64,000 nucleotides of DNA from the NCBI GenBank assembly GCA_900299425.1, contig OMJU01000030.1:1-64000 (forward strand). The letters run 5' to 3'. The position numbers and the translations under genes are program-made. This document shows, piece by piece, positions 20,760 to 31,276 of this stretch. Below the pieces are notes generated by a model. The model searched no databases. It was not told the origin of the DNA and was given only the letters and a program-made list of their open reading frames with translations. Position 1 is the stretch's first letter. Each line of letters begins with the position of its first letter. Source of the DNA: Candidatus Rokuibacteriota bacterium (GTDB lineage Bacteria > Bacteroidota > Bacteroidia > Flavobacteriales > Flavobacteriaceae).

Positions 20760-22463
20760 TTATTCTGCCTTTGAAATACCCTTTGGAATTGCGCCAATAA
20801 GACTTTTTGTGTATTGAGATTTTGGCATGGCATAAATTTCATCGGCGTCACCAATCTCCACCAGACGTCCATTTTGCATGACCAAGAGTTGGTCAGACAT
20901 ATACTGCACTACCGATAAATCGTGAGAGATGAAGATGTAAGTAAATCCAAAATTATCCTTCAGGGTGTTGAGTAGATTGAGGATTTGTGCCTGTACCGAA
21001 ATATCCAAAGCACTCACGGATTCGTCGCACACAATGATTTTTGGTTCAAGAGCGATAGCCCTCGCGATGCCTACGCGCTGACGTTGACCACCGGAGAGCT
21101 GATGAGGATAACGTGTTGCATAGGATTCATCCAGCCCCACTTGGCAGAGCAAATGGTTTAGCCTTTGTTTTCGATTTTGACTAGAGGCGCCAATACCATG
21201 AACGATCATGGGTTCAAGGATACAATCTCCGATGGTCATTTTGGGATTTAACGAGGAGAAGGGATCTTGAAAAATAATTTGAATGTCTTTTCTCAGTGCC
21301 CGCCATTGTGGGCTAGGAAGGCGCGTAATGTCTCGACCTTTGTAAAATACTTGGCCACTACTGGCTTTTTCAAGTGCGAGTAAAGTCTTGACTAAAGTGG
21401 TTTTACCGCATCCTGATTCACCAACTAGACCTACGGTTTCTCCTTCAAATACGGAAAATGAGACTTCGTCTACGGCTTTTGTCATTTGTTGTTTTCCAAA
21501 GAGAAATGGCTTTTGATAAAATGCCTTGGTCAGATTGTGTACCCGAAGTAAGGGTTCTTTAAGGTAGATCTGCTGATGTTTTGCTGCCCGTGCCGCCGCG
21601 CTTAAAATCTCTGGGGTGAAACTTTTGTCCTTTATTGAAGCTACAGTAGCTAAAGACTTAAGGCGCAAATTGCCTTGAGGTCGCGCGGAGATTAAGGCTT
21701 TGGTATACTCGTCTTGGGGATTAATAAAAATAGCCTCAGGGCTGCCCTTTTCGACTATCTTTCCTTGATACATAACCAGTATTTCATGAGCAATTTCGGA
21801 GACAAGTGCCAAATCGTGCGAGATGAAAATCATCGACATCTGAGTTTTGAGCTGGATTTCTTTTAAGAGCTCTATGATGTCTTTTTGGACGGTTACATCC
21901 AGGGCCGTTGTGGGTTCATCCGCAATGAGCAATTTGGGCTCACAACTGATGGCCATTGCAATCATCACGCGTTGCATCTGTCCTCCAGAGAGCTGATGAG
22001 GATAGCGGCGGTAAATTGTAGCTGGATTCGGAAGTTTAACCTGCTCAAATAATTCAAGGGTTTTTGCTTTGGCCTTTTCTCGACTCAGCCCTAGTTGAAG
22101 CATGAGCATTTCGTCGACTTGGCCACCACAGCGTTTTGCAGGATTAAGGGCGGTCATAGGGTCCTGAAATATCATGGCTATTTCTTTGCCCCTTAACCCT
22201 CTAACACGTTTTGGGTGGTTTGGAAAAATTGATTCACCCTCAAATTTAATTCCTCCATAAACCTCAATATGCGATGCGTCTAACAGACCCATAATTGACA
22301 TGGCGGTAAGAGATTTGCCACTACCAGACTCCCCAACGATACCGATAATACTATTTTTTTGTACCGAAAAATCAATTTCTGACAATGCCAACTGCGGTGT
22401 TGGCCGAGTAAATCGAACACTTAGTCTAATAACTGATAATAAGGAGGTTATATCCTGTGTCAC
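20760..22463 (-). CDS. ABC transporter ATP-binding protein with two NBDs (oligopeptide/dipeptide type)
   Basis: Two Walker A (GESGSGKS, GESGCGKT) and two LSGGQ signatures in one ORF. Confidence 0.93.
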   Translation of the reverse strand: MTQDITSLLSVIRLSVRFTRPTPQLALSEIDFSVQKNSIIGIVGESGSGKSLTAMSIMGLLDASHIEVYGGIKFEGESIFPNHPKRVRGLRGKEIAMIFQDPMTALNPAKRCGGQVDEMLMLQLGLSREKAKAKTLELFEQVKLPNPATIYRRYPHQLSGGQMQRVMIAMAISCEPKLLIADEPTTALDVTVQKDIIELLKEIQLKTQMSMIFISHDLALVSEIAHEILVMYQGKIVEKGSPEAIFINPQDEYTKALISARPQGNLRLKSLATVASIKDKSFTPEILSAAARAAKHQQIYLKEPLLRVHNLTKAFYQKPFLFGKQQMTKAVDEVSFSVFEGETVGLVGESGCGKTTLVKTLLALEKASSGQVFYKGRDITRLPSPQWRALRKDIQIIFQDPFSSLNPKMTIGDCILEPMIVHGIGASSQNRKQRLNHLLCQVGLDESYATRYPHQLSGGQRQRVGIARAIALEPKIIVCDESVSALDISVQAQILNLLNTLKDNFGFTYIFISHDLSVVQYMSDQLLVMQNGRLVEIGDADEIYAMPKSQYTKSLIGAIPKGISKAE

Positions 22464-22487
22464 GGGGCTTTGGTCAAATTAAAAACA

Positions 22488-23651
22488 TTAAATCCCAGCT
22501 TGATCAAGTATGTTATAGGCTTCTTCCATATAGACGGGAATATCATCACCAAAATCCCTACTTTGACCTCTTTTGGAATGTAGATGGCCAAGGCGAACAA
22601 TAATCACATTGTCCTTTGGATTGACCATAACATACTGCCCAAGATGACCTTTCATCATGAAGAAATCACGCCCCATGTGACTGTGCATCCACCAGCCATA
22701 TCCGTATTGCGGTGAATCTTCAAAGCGTGGAGTAATACTTTTGGCCACATAGGCGCTGTCTAAAATTTGTTTGCCCATCCAGTTGCCTTGGTCTTTATAA
22801 AGTTTGCCAAAACGGGCAAAATCCAGGGCGTTTGAGGCCAAACAGCAATAGGCTTTTTCAATACCGGATTCCTCGGAGTCTAGCTGCCAATAGGCATCAT
22901 GCTCGGCTCCTAAAGGCTGCCAAAAATATTCGATCAATTGCTGGCTCAAGGTTTTGCCATTGGCCTTTTCTAAAACCATGCCTAAAAGCTGCGTATCTCC
23001 ACTGGCATATTTGAACTTTTGGCCAGGGGTGTCTACAACTTTTAAATTCAGTATCACCTTACGCAAGTGATCGTCAAAATAAGCCCTTGTGGTGATCGAA
23101 AGGGGTGAGTAATACGCCTCGTCCCAGTTCGTTCCAGAGGACATAGAGGCCAAATCGCCCACAGTAGTTTGCGCAGCGAGGCCTTGGCTAAATTCTGGAA
23201 AAAAATCGCCCACAGGTTGGTCCAAACTTTTAATGGTACCGTTCATGATTGATTTACCCAGCAAACAAGAGACCACACTTTTGACCATAGAAAAGGAATT
23301 AGTATTTGAGCTGTCCGAATATCCTTGGTAGTATTTTTCGTAAAAAACACTATCATTTTTGATCACGACAAAGGCGATAGTCCCCATTTCTTGGTGCTTT
23401 TTTTCAAGGCGATCCGAGGCCTTGGTTGTATTGTAACCCTTGTGTTTTGGCCAAGAATATTTTACAGGACCCGCGGCAATAGTCCTGTTGTCAAATTCGT
23501 GGTAATCATCTAAAAATGCCGTGACATGACCTTTGAGATAAATGGTGCGCACAGCCTTGAGCAAATAATCTGTGTTTGTGGCATAAGCCAAACCTATGAT
23601 TGAAATAATGCAGATGACAAGGATGCGGATAATTTTTTTGAGACTTTTCAT
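22488..23651 (-). CDS. serine hydrolase (class C beta-lactamase-like)
   Basis: FSMVKSVVS (SxxK), YASGDTQLLG, HLGQYVMVNPKDNVIIVRLGH. Confidence 0.85.
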   Translation of the reverse strand: MKSLKKIIRILVICIISIIGLAYATNTDYLLKAVRTIYLKGHVTAFLDDYHEFDNRTIAAGPVKYSWPKHKGYNTTKASDRLEKKHQEMGTIAFVVIKNDSVFYEKYYQGYSDSSNTNSFSMVKSVVSCLLGKSIMNGTIKSLDQPVGDFFPEFSQGLAAQTTVGDLASMSSGTNWDEAYYSPLSITTRAYFDDHLRKVILNLKVVDTPGQKFKYASGDTQLLGMVLEKANGKTLSQQLIEYFWQPLGAEHDAYWQLDSEESGIEKAYCCLASNALDFARFGKLYKDQGNWMGKQILDSAYVAKSITPRFEDSPQYGYGWWMHSHMGRDFFMMKGHLGQYVMVNPKDNVIIVRLGHLHSKRGQSRDFGDDIPVYMEEAYNILDQAGI

Positions 23652-23684
23652 TGTAGAACAAATGGGTGTTAATTGTGAATGCTG

Positions 23685-24434
23685 CTATACTCGATGCTCC
23701 AGATCAGTATGTTTTAAAACTGCAATAGCAGCCGCACTGACCGAAAGCGGCAAGACGATAATGACCCCAACAAATGGAATAAGCGCCAATAAGTTAAAAA
23801 GAATTCCATTGCCCACGGCTAGGCCGCGATATTGATTGAGAAAACTTTTGCTTTGGCGGTAGTTAAAAAAGGCCTCCAAACTGTAGTCCATATTGCCCAC
23901 CCCAACAAAATAGGCTTGAATTAAGAACAAAAGGGGTGTGGTAATTAACCCAAAAGCCGGTATAAAACTGAAGATCAGTAGCAGTAATGTTAGCCCAAGT
24001 TCTCGGGCCAAATTTCCTAAGTTTAGTCTAAGTCCTCGCCATAGCAGGGCCCAAAAGTTATTGCCGCCTTGAAAATCCAGTTCGGGCCTGAGATGTATTC
24101 TGATTTTTTCGGCCACAGCGCTCATAAAAGGTGCACTGAGGGCCAAAACTAGGTATTTGGTCATGATAAAACCCATGAGCAAAACGCCGATTGACCCTAA
24201 AAAACCGCTGACGCTCGCCATAAAATCTGCGCCAAATGTCCATGGCCAAAAACCTTTAAAATAGTTGCTGACCACAGATTTGGTTTGCCAGGCGATAGTA
24301 CTCACACTGAGGGTTACCACCAGACTGATCCCCAAAGGAATAGCCATATAGGTCCAAAGCCTGAGCTCCCTGATCAATCCCGTAGCCTGGGCATAGGCGG
24401 CCAAACCGCGACTGATATTTTTAAAGAATTTCAT
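23685..24434 (-). CDS. EI24 domain-containing membrane protein
   Basis: Multi-TM, FFKNISRGLAAYAQATGLI and late LNQYRGLAVGNGILFNLLALIPFVG. Start at MKFFKN; the ORF extends to 24542. Confidence 0.75.
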   Translation of the reverse strand: MKFFKNISRGLAAYAQATGLIRELRLWTYMAIPLGISLVVTLSVSTIAWQTKSVVSNYFKGFWPWTFGADFMASVSGFLGSIGVLLMGFIMTKYLVLALSAPFMSAVAEKIRIHLRPELDFQGGNNFWALLWRGLRLNLGNLARELGLTLLLLIFSFIPAFGLITTPLLFLIQAYFVGVGNMDYSLEAFFNYRQSKSFLNQYRGLAVGNGILFNLLALIPFVGVIIVLPLSVSAAAIAVLKHTDLEHRV

Positions 24435-24465
24435 ATTGACTTTTTTCCTTGGACGATCGCCAGAA

Positions 24466-24990
24466 TTACCCAGCGGATTGTATACCTTTTTTATCGAGTA
24501 GGTCTTTTTCGATTTTTTCGTTGATGTGTAAGATGAATTCACGAATGCTTTGATGTAGATCGAGCAAGCGACTTTCTATGACCGTAGAATCTGGCAAAGA
24601 TTTTTTAGCTTCTTGGTTCAACAGACTTATGCGTGTATTCACCACAAGAAGTCTTGCGTTTATGATGGGCGATTGCAAGGCTTGGGGTACAGTTACGGCC
24701 AAAGAATCTGTTTGAAGACGCAGATTATTGCTGCGGTATTTTAAATCCTCAACCGGGGTATTGATGAGGTTTTGCGAAATTCTCCGAAAGTCTTTAAAGA
24801 CAGGCCAGTCTGTGATGATTTCTTGACTCTCGACAGTCAAAATGGGAAAAACAAACGGCGTTTGACAAAACATTTGTTCGGCTTCAACGATTGGCTCAGC
24901 CTCAGCCTCGGTGGCCCGGTCTTGGCAACCACTTAGTGCATGCAGAAAAAGCAATCCGGAAAATAATAGACTAAGAACGAGGTTTTTCAT
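24466..24990 (-). CDS. hypothetical lipoprotein
   Basis: MKNLVLSLLFSGLLFLHALSGCQD lipobox. Start trimmed from 25140. Confidence 0.6.
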   Translation of the reverse strand: MKNLVLSLLFSGLLFLHALSGCQDRATEAEAEPIVEAEQMFCQTPFVFPILTVESQEIITDWPVFKDFRRISQNLINTPVEDLKYRSNNLRLQTDSLAVTVPQALQSPIINARLLVVNTRISLLNQEAKKSLPDSTVIESRLLDLHQSIREFILHINEKIEKDLLDKKGIQSAG

Positions 24991-25078
24991 TAGGTAAAGA
25001 TAAGACTTTGCTTTTCTGCAGCGTAAAAAATCAAAAAGATGCCTGCCGAAATATGTATCTTTGATCAAACTAACGACC

Positions 25079-26026
25079 ATGTCAGTTACTCGTATTTTAA
25101 TCGTTGGCGCTCTAGGCCAAATCGGAACCGAACTCTCCACTTACTTGAGGAACATTTACGGCAAGGACAATGTCATTGCTAGTGATATTAAATCGGTGGA
25201 TGAGGTAGATGAAGCTCATGGGCCCTACGTTTATTTAAATGCTCTTGATGGTAGTGGGTTACGCGAGTTGATCATCAAACACGAGATCACTCAGGTTTAT
25301 CTCATGGCGGCAATGCTTTCTGCTACGGCCGAAAAAGTACCCATGAAAGCCTGGAACCTCAATATGAATAGCTTATTTCACGTTCTAGAGGCCGCCAAAG
25401 ATGGCCTAATCCAGCGAGTGTTTTGGCCCTCGAGTATTGCGGTTTTTGGACCGACTACTCCCGCGGACAATACTCCTCAAAAAACGGTCATGGAACCGAC
25501 CACTGTATATGGCATTAGCAAACAAACTGGAGAGCGATGGTGTGCGTATTACCAAAAGAATTACGGTGTGGATGTGCGCAGTTTGCGCTATCCGGGACTG
25601 ATCAGTTACTCGGCGCCTCCGGGAGGTGGCACAACAGACTATGCCATTGATATTTTTCATAAAGCCGTGAATGAAAAACACTACAGTTGCTTTTTATCAG
25701 CCCATACAGAGCTTCCGATGATGTATATGGATGACGCGATTCGCGCTACGCATGAGCTTATGGCTGCTGAGTCAGAGCAAATCAAAGAGCGCGGGGCCTA
25801 TAATTTAGCAGGGGTGAGTTTTGATCCACAAACTTTAGCTGAAGCCATCGCTGAGGAAATTCCTGACTTTACAATAGACTACGCGCCTGACTTTCGACAG
25901 AAAATTGCTGATTCCTGGCCAAACAGCATCGATGACAGTGCGGCACGAAAGGATTGGGGCTGGACGCCTAAGTTTGATCTTTCTGCTATGGTATTGGCCA
26001 TGATTGAGGGTCTGAAAAAACAGTAG
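25079..26026 (+). CDS. NAD-dependent epimerase/dehydratase, L-threonine dehydrogenase-like
   Basis: ILIVGALGQIGTELSTYLR (GxxGxxG), YGISKQTGERWC (YxxxK), SLRYPGLISY. Confidence 0.85.
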   Translation: MSVTRILIVGALGQIGTELSTYLRNIYGKDNVIASDIKSVDEVDEAHGPYVYLNALDGSGLRELIIKHEITQVYLMAAMLSATAEKVPMKAWNLNMNSLFHVLEAAKDGLIQRVFWPSSIAVFGPTTPADNTPQKTVMEPTTVYGISKQTGERWCAYYQKNYGVDVRSLRYPGLISYSAPPGGGTTDYAIDIFHKAVNEKHYSCFLSAHTELPMMYMDDAIRATHELMAAESEQIKERGAYNLAGVSFDPQTLAEAIAEEIPDFTIDYAPDFRQKIADSWPNSIDDSAARKDWGWTPKFDLSAMVLAMIEGLKKQ

Positions 26027-26095
26027 CCTCGCCAGGACTCGAACCTGGATCTAAAGTTTAGGAAACTTCTATTCTATCCCTTGAACTACGAGGCC
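26024..26095 (-). tRNA. tRNA-Arg (anticodon CCT)
   Basis: Reverse complement GGCCTCG TA GTTCAAGGGATAGAAT A GAAGT TTCCTAA ACTTT AGAT CCAGG TTCGAGT CCTGG CGAGGCT A folds as a cloverleaf; T-loop TTCGAGT; anticodon CCT. Confidence 0.93.
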
Positions 26096-26148
26096 AATTT
26101 ATTTTTATATCTAAATGGAGGAAGGTTACGCAAATAAATTATTAGTAT

Positions 26149-26355
26149 TTAGCGAACCATAAATGGCTTGCGCAAGTCTTCCAGACGCTGATTCCAATTC
26201 AGTCGGCCCATAATTTCATAGGAGAGACCAAAACTGTGATTGCCATAAGAATATTTGGAGAGTGGCCCTGTCCCTACATCTTAGGCATTTGTGAGGCTCA
26301 TACCTTTAAAAACTTTGGATTTGCGATCCAGTGGGGGCGCCAGGAACAATGGCGA
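26149..26355 (-). pseudogene. decayed C-terminal fragment with internal TAA (outer-membrane-like)
   Basis: One frame reads SPLFLAPPLDRKSKVFKGMSLTNA*DVGTGPLSKYSYGNHSFGLSYEIMGRLNWNQRLEDLRKPFMVR*. No start codon. Confidence 0.5.
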
Positions 26356-26554
26356 TCAGATTTATTAATTGATTTTCTGCTTCATTTATCGCCTCTATCT
26401 TAGGCCCAACGGATTCTTGAGACTCAAAGCCTCGCGCAATGACCAGCTCCTTATTTAATTCCTTGTCGCTTATAACATCAGAAATAACCCCACTTGCAGT
26501 CAGACTAAAACCACCGAGAAAAGCGAGAAAAATTAATAGGGAATATTTTTTCAT
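26306..26554 (-). CDS. small secreted hypothetical protein, possibly the 5' remnant of a disrupted gene
   Basis: 82 aa with signal peptide MKKYSLLIFLAFLGGFSLTASG; its 3' end overlaps the decayed fragment in another frame. Confidence 0.4.
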   Translation of the reverse strand: MKKYSLLIFLAFLGGFSLTASGVISDVISDKELNKELVIARGFESQESVGPKIEAINEAENQLINLIAIVPGAPTGSQIQSF

Positions 26555-27040
26555 TTTAATAAAGCCTATGTGGGGATTAGCCGTGTTCGATGAAAAATAG
26601 TACTATTGGGAGCTGTAAACTCAAGCAAATGTAAGATAAAACTTACAATTTGACGGAGTTCAATTGTATAGACATTACGTTTATAAGCCTTTCTGGCGGG
26701 TAATAATTGAATCAGTGCATTAATCATGACTTACTTCTTCTATATACAGGCGAATAAAAGGATGCTTAACCGTTCCGATCGTTACAAATTTCATTAATGG
26801 GACGTATTGGAGTAACTGCTTTGAACGCCAGAGGTTTAATCAATTTTTGGATTAGGTCATTGTCGATACTCAGTAAAGCGCAACATGAGAAGTTAAAAAT
26901 ACTTAATATTATTGTTTTACTCAATATGCAAATGCATAACCTTTATTCGTAAGCATGACTTTTGCCCAAAAGGACATAATGAATTCGGACAATAATTGAT
27001 TTTAGACTTTCGTTAGAAAAACACCGCAAACCATTACAAA

Positions 27041-27577
27041 ATGAAAAGAACGACATTAAAGTTTCAAACTATTACGAAGTTGTTGTTACTAATTTTTGTA
27101 TTTACCAATGCAACTGCACTCTCAGCCCAAAACTTCCCCGAACGACAAATGATGCGAAAGTTCAAAGCAGACACCCTCGCTTTGGATGGGATTAACCAAG
27201 ACGGGGCTTTCAAGTTACGTGGAAAACGCAGCGGCAAATGGGGACTCTATCAGTGGTTGTACAAAGGTCTTATGACCATAGAACTGATCCCTATGGAATA
27301 TGATAGTATTGATTTTATCGGGTTTAACGCGCCATTTACTACAGTTTATCAAGAGGGCAAACATGGCGTGTACCTCTCTGGGTGGAGTTATGAGGATGCT
27401 CACGAAACCGTTCCCTGTATTTACGACGATTCACAGCTCATTAGACAAGGCAATCGCCTCTATATAGCGGTAAAGAAAAATTCTAAGTGGTTTTGGGTTA
27501 ACTGGAAAACCGGAGAAGAATTATCAAATATAACGGCAGATTCTTGGGAGGAACTTCCGCCATGCCCTCAACTCTGA
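27041..27577 (+). CDS. secreted hypothetical protein with WG-repeat-like segments
   Basis: Signal peptide LLLLIFVFTNATALSAQ; RGKRSGKWGLYQWLYKG and KHGVYLSGWSYEDA resemble WG repeats. Confidence 0.55.
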   Translation: MKRTTLKFQTITKLLLLIFVFTNATALSAQNFPERQMMRKFKADTLALDGINQDGAFKLRGKRSGKWGLYQWLYKGLMTIELIPMEYDSIDFIGFNAPFTTVYQEGKHGVYLSGWSYEDAHETVPCIYDDSQLIRQGNRLYIAVKKNSKWFWVNWKTGEELSNITADSWEELPPCPQL

Positions 27578-27752
27578 GACATGACTAAATATGAGGCTTC
27601 GGGCGTAAATATTTTTCTTTAAATATTTTAAATATCGAGTGGTAATCATGCACACCAAAACAAGCTGCTCAGAATATGCACAAAAGCGTTGTAATTAATT
27701 CTTTTCAGTTTTGGCCGAAACAATGTACTTAGTGGTCAAAAGCTTTGGGATT

Positions 27753-27802
27753 AAAAAAACCGACCAACAATCTTCTTATTGAAAATCGTTGATCGGTTTT
27801 AA
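27753..27802 (-). terminator. intrinsic terminator downstream of katG
   Basis: Minus strand AAAACCGATCAACGATTTTC-AATAA-GAAGATTGTTGGTCGGTTTTTTT, long near-perfect hairpin with T tract. Confidence 0.85.
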
Positions 27803-27883
27803 TTGATAAACGGACAATTATCCGTTATGATTTAAAGAATTGAACGCTTGATCCAGCTGATTCAATCTCTGATCACAGCTGAA

Positions 27884-30190
<2,307 letters not shown>

Positions 30191-30377
30191 TTATAAATAA
30201 TATCGGTTAAATTAAAAAATAGAGATGCTTTTTATCGTATATAAACAAGATAAAACCTTTGAGAATCATGTATTCTTAGCTCAATAAATTTGAGGATTAT
30301 TTATTTAAATGTTAAAAAAAAATGATATTAATAAAATTTTAACTATTTTTATGTCTACAACTTAAACCAATTATCAT

Positions 30378-31169
30378 ATGAAAATCTTAGACACCATTCT
30401 CGGTTTGCCTGAAAAAGCTGAAGGCGCCATGAAGGCTGGCATGTTTTCTGACATGCTTTCAAATTTTAATTCCAATGATGGAGTTAGAAAACACATTTCG
30501 TGTATTTACAATTACGCCTCTTTTATTTTCCTGGTACTTTTTCTATATGGAACAGTAGAGTCGGCATTTGATTATATCGGTAATGCTGATGGAGGAATGG
30601 CTAAAGCCGGGAGTATTTTATCAATGTTAGTCTTTGTATACGCGGGATTCTTGCTTGCAAGAGTGATTCGCAGTGCAGGCAAATCATTCGAAGGAGGTCA
30701 TAATGGGGTATTAAGCCTTGTTTTTAAAGACTTTGTTATGATCAACATTAGAATGGTAGGTGAATTTATGGCGGTTATGGCTTTTTTCGGCGCTGTCACC
30801 ATGACACTTGCATGGCTTTTGAATTCTGGAGTTTACACCAGTGCAGGATCTAACTTTTTGGGGGCTGTTATGCCTGTATTTGAATTCCCTATGATGATTT
30901 TGGCTCAATTATTAGATGGCACGCCCCTCGAAGTAATTGGTGGAGCTTTTAACTCATTAAATGATTTAGACATGGGAGGCTCGATGTCTCAAATTGGCGA
31001 CAATTATTCTATGGCGTCATTGACTGCCGTCGTGATGTCGTATATCGGCGTTATTGTTTTATTAATACAAATGTATGCCTCACTTGCTGTATATGGTTAT
31101 TTATATGGCCTAGTTGAAACATTGATAAAATGGGTTTCAGCACCATCCTTGCCAATAAAAATGAAATAA
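30378..31169 (+). CDS. hypothetical multi-pass membrane protein
   Basis: 263 aa with several hydrophobic helices and a clean terminator; no family recognised. Confidence 0.7.
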   Translation: MKILDTILGLPEKAEGAMKAGMFSDMLSNFNSNDGVRKHISCIYNYASFIFLVLFLYGTVESAFDYIGNADGGMAKAGSILSMLVFVYAGFLLARVIRSAGKSFEGGHNGVLSLVFKDFVMINIRMVGEFMAVMAFFGAVTMTLAWLLNSGVYTSAGSNFLGAVMPVFEFPMMILAQLLDGTPLEVIGGAFNSLNDLDMGGSMSQIGDNYSMASLTAVVMSYIGVIVLLIQMYASLAVYGYLYGLVETLIKWVSAPSLPIKMK

Positions 31170-31192
31170 CTTTTGAAAGCTACATTTGTAGG

Positions 31193-31220
31193 AAGGAGCG
31201 GGAACCCCGCTCCTTTTTTT
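31193..31220 (+). terminator. intrinsic terminator after membrane protein gene
   Basis: AAGGAGCGGG-AAC-CCCGCTCCTTTTTTTT perfect 10-bp stem plus T tract. Confidence 0.93.
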
Positions 31221-31276
31221 TGTGATTGGCTCAAGTCATGAAATTTTCATAAATTTAAATTCTGCAATTCCATTTT

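Noticed and set aside
20760-22463. Complete peptide ABC importer operon
   Set aside because: Only the two-NBD ATPase gene is present; no permease or substrate-binding gene is adjacent.
26096-27000. Integrated mobile element next to the tRNA
   Set aside because: No integrase, transposase, terminal repeats or duplicated tRNA 3' end seen; only fragments remain, so it is listed as a scar and not as an element.
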